The notes under the pieces: generated by a model
What the model was told of the DNA's origin: nothing
What the model saw: only the letters and a program-made list of their open reading frames with translations
The model's database searches: none
DNA from: Sphagnum compactum
Taxonomy: Eukaryota; Bryophyta; Sphagnopsida; Sphagnales
Direction: 5' to 3'
Length of the DNA stretch: 64,000 bases
Assembly (NCBI GenBank): GCA_965153455.1
Contig: OZ234493.1
Coordinates: 34,772,213 to 34,836,212, forward strand
Shown here: in pieces, positions 57,079-64,000 of the stretch
Layout: each line of letters starts with the position of its first letter
Numbering within the stretch: position 1 is the first letter of the stretch
Translations under genes and position numbers: made by a program

Positions 57079-59329
57079 TGGGAGCACCCATCATCAAAAT
57101 TAATAAACCCTTTCACAAACTTTTAGAATTGTTTCAAGAATACACCTTCAACACCTAGGCTAATTGCAGTGTAGCTTTTAGTTTTTGGCATTAATTACTT
57201 TCCTTTATTAATCTCTACCCCATAAAAAACATTGAATATGGGTGAAAATTCCTTGTTTTAGTTCTAGATGGTGTGATAACAAAGATTATACCATGGAACA
57301 AAATTAATTGAATGTTTTCAAGAAGAACATGGTCAATGGTGGTGCAACAAGACATTGTAAGATTCTAGAAACATTAAAAATCAAAATGGCAATTCACTCA
57401 TTCTAAAAAGTCCCAATTTTTAAAAATATATATATCACCATACATGTTTTATTCATGTAGAAGAAAATAACTTTTTTTATTGAAAAAAAGGTGCGAGTAC
57501 AGAAATAGGAACCAAAAACCATGTTAGATAGTGGTGAAAATTGTGAACTTTTTTCCATATGTTTTTTTTTTGGACATTTAAAGTTAGGTTAATCATTCCA
57601 AGTTGTGCTAAATGACTAATATGAAAGTTGAGGAATTCAAATTAAAAATTCATTAAATTAAATAAAATTGGGTTTTGATTTTTAAAAGGACGTTTAAACT
57701 TGAATAGGTGTTGCGTAAGATGTGGTCAATTTTACAAAGGAATAAGTAAAAGACTATTGTAATAACATAATTTTGATGGTAAAAAAAATTAGATGATAGC
57801 AACCCACTGCCCAAGTTCAAAAAACATTCACAATTTAAAAGATATGGGATTTTAAAATTTTCAAAATTCAAAGTATTTTTCAGATTTTTAAAACTTCAAA
57901 GTCATGTACCACATGTAAATGGGGTGTAATGTGCATGCCATACAAAACAAAGTTATAGTTTATGATATTAAAAAAAAAACCTAAAGTAGTTAGCATATTT
58001 TGGTATGATTCAAAATTATGATAAATTTTCAAGATGAAATGCAAAATTTGGTAGAATTCACACACTTTGAAAAATTCATATTTATTCAAAAATGATTAAC
58101 AAAGAACATTTGATCTATTGGGGCAACTACATATATTTTTAATAAACAAGTTGCAGAAGCTTTCATTCAAAAATTCTTTAATATGAAAAAGTGAAAAAGA
58201 CTAAAAAAGATTCACAATCCTTTTGTAAAGTAATCCCGTTGGCTCCTATCTATGTACTTGCACCCAAAAACCAATCTACCAAAATATGAAAAACACACCA
58301 CAACATTGCAAAGCTTGAGGCTCAAGGTGAAAAGTTAAAAAATTTCATGGTGTCACAACTTTGAAACAAACATTCTTTGTAGCCTACAAATGCCACTACA
58401 TGATTTTAGTTATGTGCAAGGAATTGCCTAGTAATTTTTTTTAAGTGGCCCAAAAAAATTTATTACATTGCTCATTTTGTCCAATTAAAGGATGACTCAT
58501 TCTTAAAGAAATATTATTTATACAATATTTTAACATTGTTGTAGGAAATTTGTTAGTATAGAGTTTGACATGTTAGTGTAATTATAAATCCTTCCTAAAT
58601 GGGACTATTTTACATTTTTCATCTTCTTAGCATGGTAATGTCAAAATGAAAATATACCCAATTTGGTATTGAAGAAGAAAGTTTGTAATATTTTGGCTCA
58701 AAAAGGGGTTTAGGATCACAAGGTAACCATTCTATAGCCAAATCTTGGAACATAATTACTTAGTGTCAAAATTCGTCCCATTACAATACAAGCATATCCC
58801 CAATCACAAACTCTTATCACATAGGTACATTTGATGCAATAATTAAATACTAAACTACAATGAAATCTAGCACAAATAAGAAAAACATTATATGATAGGA
58901 GAAACTAAGAGGGGAAGATGCCTTGCAAAGAACAAGTAAAATGTTCAAATTGACCCATTACATATGCCAATTGTCACATGAAGTTCACAAACCATTGAAT
59001 TCCTCTTTCATCAAATCAATAAATAACAACACCCAAAATGTTTATGCTTCATATTCACCATAGCTTCAACCTTTAAATGAAAGTCATGGACATTATATGT
59101 TCCAATGAAGACAAAGTCATCAAATTGGCAAGTCCTCTTACAATTGAACACAAAGGAACATGATTACCAAACATCAAGTTGCACTCCCAAACAGTGGTGT
59201 TCACAAGTTGGTCAAAACACCACTATAGTGTTACATTCAACTTCTAAAAAACTTCGAAATTTTTCTCTTGACATTCCTCCCTTCTTCCTCCTTCTCCACT
59301 ATTAACTCATCTTTTTCTTTCTAGAAAAC

Positions 59330-59890
59330 TTTGACTATTGCAATTTCTAGCTCCTTTTATGCCTATGTTTATTCTTCAAAAGCCACTATGTTTTTGCTAT
59401 GGTGGAAATCATCATATCAATTTGTATCTCTCTCTATATAACTTCAATTATTGCAATTTCTCATTCCTTTCATGTCTATGGTTGATTGATTTAAAAAAAT
59501 TTGCTCCACTTTTTGTTGCAATTGGAAACATATATATTCAAGACACATACAGTGCATATCCAAGATGCACAAATAGAAAAACACACATGTTTTCATTGCC
59601 ATAGAAATCACTCTTCCTTTCAAAGCTCAAACCATTGCTTCTAAAAGCTTCATGTTTTTTCAAGTTTCATAGAAAAGAGGTTGCAATAAATTGATTTGAT
59701 TACAATTGTCAAAGATGCACACATTTGACATCCAATGTGCATAGATAAAGGATGACACAAATTTTCATCATCACATAAATAACTCATCCTTTTAAAATTC
59801 AAAACTTTTTTTTGAATTTTTTTGTTTCTATAGGTTCCATAAAAAAGATGCTACATTAGATTGTTCTCATTTTGTTGCAAGAAGAAATCT
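59330..59890 (+). repeat. Degenerate tandem repeats
   Basis: First pair: ATTGCAATTTCTAGCTCCTTTTATGCCTATG (59338) and ATTGCAATTTCTCATTCCTTTCATGTCTATG (59453). Second pair, about 190 bp apart: blocks with CAAGATGCACAAA...TTTTCATTGCCATAGAAATCACTCTTCCTTT and CAAAGATGCACAC...TTTTCATCATCACATAAATAACTCATCCTTT. Confidence 0.55.
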
Positions 59891-60069
59891 GGGCATGAAA
59901 AATGCATAAGGAATGTTGCAAAAGGTGGCCAAATCATACATATGTTGTAAATTGTAATTGAAACACCTCATAGGAAAAAGAAATGAAATTCTAAGAAATA
60001 ACAACAAAAGCTTATGAGCTTCTTGGGAAAGGTATGCAATCTTATTATGTGTTGAAAAACAATGCTTGT

Positions 60070-60290
60070 ATCATTTTTGGCACTTGTATAATTGGTATAT
60101 GTAAAATGCCATATAAGATGACAATAGTGTAATAAGTGTATGGGATAACCCATTTTGGCATCCAAGATGCCACACAAAATGAGAAAAATGCCATCATCAC
60201 ATCCACAATTCTACACTTGGATAGAATTTTTTTTGTAAAATGCCATAGAGCATGAAAAGAGTGTAACAAGTGCCATGACCATAGCCAAGT
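60070..60290 (+). repeat. Degenerate direct repeat, about 140-bp period
   Basis: GTAAAATGCCATATAAGATGACAATAGTGTAATAAGTG and GTAAAATGCCATAGAGCATGAAAAGAGTGTAACAAGTG are clearly related, and each follows a CTTG/CTTGGATAG-like lead. Confidence 0.6.
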
Positions 60291-62789
60291 GTCAAGGTCT
60301 AATATTACAAGAAAAGTCATGTTCTATTGTAGTGCTTGTAGTGAAATTAGTAGGAAAAGTAATATGTTGGGAAGAGCTTGCAAATAAATATTTTGGTTTT
60401 TTTGCATTGTATGCCATGAGATCACCCAAGTAAAGTAAGGTCTAAATAACCATGTAATCACATTCACTATTATGCATAAAAAACCCCTAGAATTGAAAAA
60501 CAAAAGAGAAACTGTGAATACAAAAGAATTCAAACTATATATATTCAAGAAATTTGAAACACTCAAACCACCTATGCTTATGTATTGGACTTATAGCACA
60601 CACCATACCCCCCTCCATGATTGTCATATGTGAAAATAATTTCCCAAAAAAATAGTCATAACAAACCAAATAAAACAAAGAGGGAGGAGGAAGATGAGTA
60701 TATGTTCCATGATGGTGTGATGCATTTCATGGAAAGAAAAAACCAAAACAAAATGCATACATGCTTGAAAAGAAAAAGTTGTTTGTGTGGGTGTTGAAAA
60801 TGCCTATGTACCCATAACCTACTACTTCAATGTGAGCTCATACACAACATAAAATTGTAGGAACCTAGTTAAGAAAAACATTGCTCTTGCAAAATGCAAA
60901 AAGAGATGAAGATGATGAGAGTTTCAAAATAAAAAGTGAGAAAAGGTTGAATAAATAAGTGACAAGTTGGATGGGAAAAGATATGGTTTTGGGGATTTCA
61001 TTAAAGTCAACATCCTACAAGCTGCCTCCTCAAATTATAAGAGGTGTGAGGTGACATTTGTTTGGGAATGTGTTCTAGACTTCATCGTCTGTGAGCACCT
61101 TGAGGTTGTCAACTTGATCAAATCTTCAAATCCTATAAAAGAATGAATATCAAGTTATCAACTAGGTGAGTAGTTGGCATTTGTTAGCCATATGCTAAAG
61201 GTAACAAAAAACTTAGTGTTGGAACTAATTTGTGCTTCAAGGGTGTATTTGTACCTCACAATTACGACCATACATACATGCATCATGTGAAGAAGATTAT
61301 GGAAGACAATTGAGTACTCTCAAGAGACTTGTTACTATGTGAACAAGACATCCATAATGTGGTTGGTAAGTTATCCAAAAAATTTACAAAATGGCATGAT
61401 GATTTTATGCAAAGTTAGAATGTGGGGGCACAACAACATCTAGACAATGAATTTATTTTCTAGGAAAAGTGCCATAAGCCTACAAAAGGCCTTGTTAGCT
61501 CAAAACATGCCATCCCCCATTTGCATTCAAACACGTTGGTAAATAGAAATGATGTTAACACATGGACATGAAAAAGGTGTCACTATTAATGTCACTTTCA
61601 ACATTAACAAAAACATTGTTCACCCACTTAGCTCCATGCCAATTTTGACTTCCATTTTTTCTTGTTGTTAATTAAGTTTAATGTGCCATTTGTAATTGTT
61701 GAATTATATATATAACCTTTAATTTGGTAAGTGAAGATTCCACAACTTTATCATTTAGTGTAATTTCATCATTAACATCTGTTTGAATAAAAATCCATTT
61801 AATTTGAACTTGGTCAAATTTCACATTAACATATTTAAAACTAAACCATTTTTGGTTATAAAGACATCACTACACATTATGTAAATTCATTGTCATGTGC
61901 CATGCATGCCAGATTTTGATTTTTAAATGATTTAAAAATTTGACTAAATGAAGACATCATAAATATTAAGATTTCAAGTTTAGCCCTTAGATGAACTTTT
62001 TGTAACTTTGTTTGTTGTAGATATAATTTTTATTCAATTGTGTTATTATGGTATTTATTTTTTCCACTTACTTAATTTTAGAGAAGGTTTATGTATAAAC
62101 AAATCAAACCACAAAATTCTTCTTGTCATTATGGTGAAGTTATGGCAATGGTTAATTACCTTGTATCACATGGTGATGATTGTTTTGGCTAGTTCTGCAC
62201 ATGATGATTTAAATGCTTGTTTCATTTGTGGCCTTGTTTATGTTTGGTATGTCATAGAAATTGATTTCAATTGATCATGTAATGATATTTTGTTATATGA
62301 AACCAAAGGCATTGGATGCCCATGATCTTGCCATAATTTTCAAGAAGCGTTATTTCCAAACTTGCTACAAGCTATTAAATTAGAATTGCCAACTTTATGG
62401 TTAAATGTGGATAAAAGATTAAACTCACAAAGGTCACATCCTGGTGTTGATGAAGATCGTGCAAGAGCATAATTAGAATTTCATTTATGAATACTACAAT
62501 ACGATAGTCCCAACCAATCTTTTTTTGGGTGAAAAATCAACAAAATGCAACATAATTTTTTGAAAATGGAATATTATGTCACAAATTTCCTTTTAAAAAA
62601 CTTCACCTAAAAGGTTCAAAATTTAGGGGGAGGGGGGTGTCACCACATTTATGCCTACTAGCTACAGTTTTAATAGTTCTTTGAAAGAATGTAGTTAGTT
62701 AAGTTGATGCTCAACACCCTAGCTCCATCGAGAAATTGAAAAAAAATTTGGTCTTAATGTCCAATTTGATTGGAAAAATGTTTAGTTTT

Positions 62790-63055
62790 TTAGCTCCCCC
62801 CCCGCCCGGTCCTTCCCATTGCCCACTCCGGTTCTTTACCCCGTCGACCCCCCCCCCCCCCCCCCCCCGTTCCCCTGTTATATATAATTAACTTCCCGCC
62901 CCGTGCTGGCCCCCCCCCCCCCCCCGCCCCGTTACCAAGCCCTCTCATAGAAAATGCATTGCCCGGTTCTGCCATAGAAAATGCAGAGGCCGGTTTGCCA
63001 TAGAATTGTAGCAGAATTGTCGTGTCAGACAGACGCACAGACAGACGTAGTGATA
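62790..63055. repeat. GC-rich patch with poly-C runs and a short tandem motif
   Basis: Two long C runs (62848-62868 and 62910-62925) lie within C-rich DNA. They are followed by three copies of GCCATAGAAAATGCA / GCCATAGAATTG (62947, 62972, 62998), two of them after a CCGGTT block, and a CAGACAGACG tract. Base composition differs sharply from the AT-rich surroundings. Confidence 0.7.
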
Positions 63056-64000
63056 ATATATTAGATTCAATTTTTGTCCATTTTGACCAAATGTCTTTAT
63101 TTGAGAAGATGGTCAAAATGCTCACATTAATCAACTTGTCTAGTCAAAAAACATACATGGCTAGGGCTTTGTCAACTTTTAGTCAAAATACATACCTTTG
63201 TTTCAATTGAAATGGACAAGGTGGTCAACTTGGACAACTTAAAAATTTGTTTTAACATATACAACCAAAATTTTGGGGATACTTGATAAAAGGGTGGGAA
63301 ATATGATATGTTTGCTAGGTTACAACTCATGAGTGAAAATTATAATTTTAAGCTATGTTTGTACACGAGTAATTAAACTATGACAAGTTGGGTAAAAATA
63401 CATAAAGATGGACTAAAAGCGATGGATCAAGATCCATTCTGAAAGTCCATTTTTTTTGTATTTTGAATTGTTTGAATGTATTTTAAGCCTAATGAGTTGG
63501 TACAAATGATGTTGAAGTTAATATTCTTCCCATATCCAAGTTTGAGGCAACATTTAAAACTCATTTTAAAACATTTTTTTAAAATTGAAGATTGGTCTTG
63601 AAAAATATAAATTTTAATATCAAAGAAGACTTTGTCATTGTGAAAATTTTGATTATTCAATATCTTCAAATAAGATTTACTTTGTTTTTTGACCTTAAAC
63701 GTTATAATTTTTTTCAAAGTGTTATGACCCAAAGTTACAAAGACATTGTACTTGTAACACATTGTGAAAGTTCATATTTAATTTTTTGCAATATGGGATA
63801 GTCCATCTTGAGTTTTTCTTGGATAGTTTTGTTATGATTTTTTCATTGTGAAAGATTTCACGTGTTAGCTTTACATAAATGAATCATTTTCTGACATCCA
63901 ACAAATATGTAAGAATAGTTTGAATATCTTCAAAAATTTCCATTGGGACAATCCATTTTGTTCATTGTAATTTGCAATTGCCCAACCAAGGAACAAGTTC
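63056..64000. other. Intergenic DNA to the end of the window
   Basis: AT-rich, with no gene or repeat that I can support. Open frames on both strands near 63427-63801 overlap each other and consist of common AT-rich codons. Confidence 0.5.

Larger units (their letters stand above)
57079..62789. other. Gene desert with old tandem repeats
   Basis: AT-rich DNA without recognisable genes. Two groups of degenerate repeats (59330-59890 and 60070-60290) are listed separately. The rest shows no structure I can support. Confidence 0.55.

Noticed and set aside
62790-63134. Glycine-rich 114-codon frame on the minus strand
   Set aside because: The glycines come only from reading the poly-C runs in reverse; it is low-complexity DNA, not a protein gene.

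Overview
This is a piece of a nuclear land-plant genome. The protein-coding genes are split by GT-AG introns of about 80 to 2000 bases. They encode plant-type proteins (a plant WNK kinase, XAP5/XCT, pyruvate decarboxylase, a plastid-type SOUL protein, a plant histone H2B). The DNA between genes is AT-rich, full of microsatellites and short transposon relics, and holds short runs of the plant telomere unit CCCTAAA. Two clues point, weakly, to a plant outside the flowering plants: a split gene at 13.4-15.9 kb resembles ZBBX, a protein known from ciliated cells (expected only where sperm are flagellated), and the H2B gene carries an intron. The species cannot be named from the sequence.

Layout. 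1-9.4 kb: no convincing gene; two MITE-like elements, a three-copy 156-bp tandem repeat, a large inverted tandem array (7.8-8.4 kb), and a 281-bp tandem duplication in front of the first gene. 9.5-12.5 kb (+): SOUL haem-binding protein, 8 exons, 294 codons. 13.4-15.9 kb (+): ZBBX-like gene, 7 exons, assembled here from splice sites and phase. 16-21 kb: AT-rich intergenic DNA. 21.2-24.8 kb (-): pyruvate decarboxylase, 7 exons, 593 codons, with a Harbinger-type MITE in intron 1. 25-33 kb: microsatellites, minisatellites, telomere-like runs and a pair of direct repeats. 33.0-38.5 kb (-): XCT/FAM50, 12 exons, 338 codons. 38.8-42 kb: repeats, including a 35-bp perfect-length hairpin and a GC-richer stretch with a recurring TGGCGA motif. 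42.0-49.3 kb (+): WNK kinase with a probable 2-kb intron in its 5' leader, 7 coding exons, 867 codons. 50.8-51.4 kb (-): histone H2B, 2 exons, 134 codons, with a TATA box and a histone octamer motif upstream. 52-64 kb: a gene desert of AT-rich DNA with one SINE-like relic, degenerate tandem repeats and a poly-C patch.

The genes do not form a pathway. They are independent single transcription units: WNK and H2B converge on each other, XCT and WNK diverge, and SOUL and the ZBBX-like gene lie head to tail. Exon models were built by hand; each full model has a total length divisible by three and matching intron phases, which is the main support for the coordinates. Family assignments rest on recalled family features and were not checked by any search.
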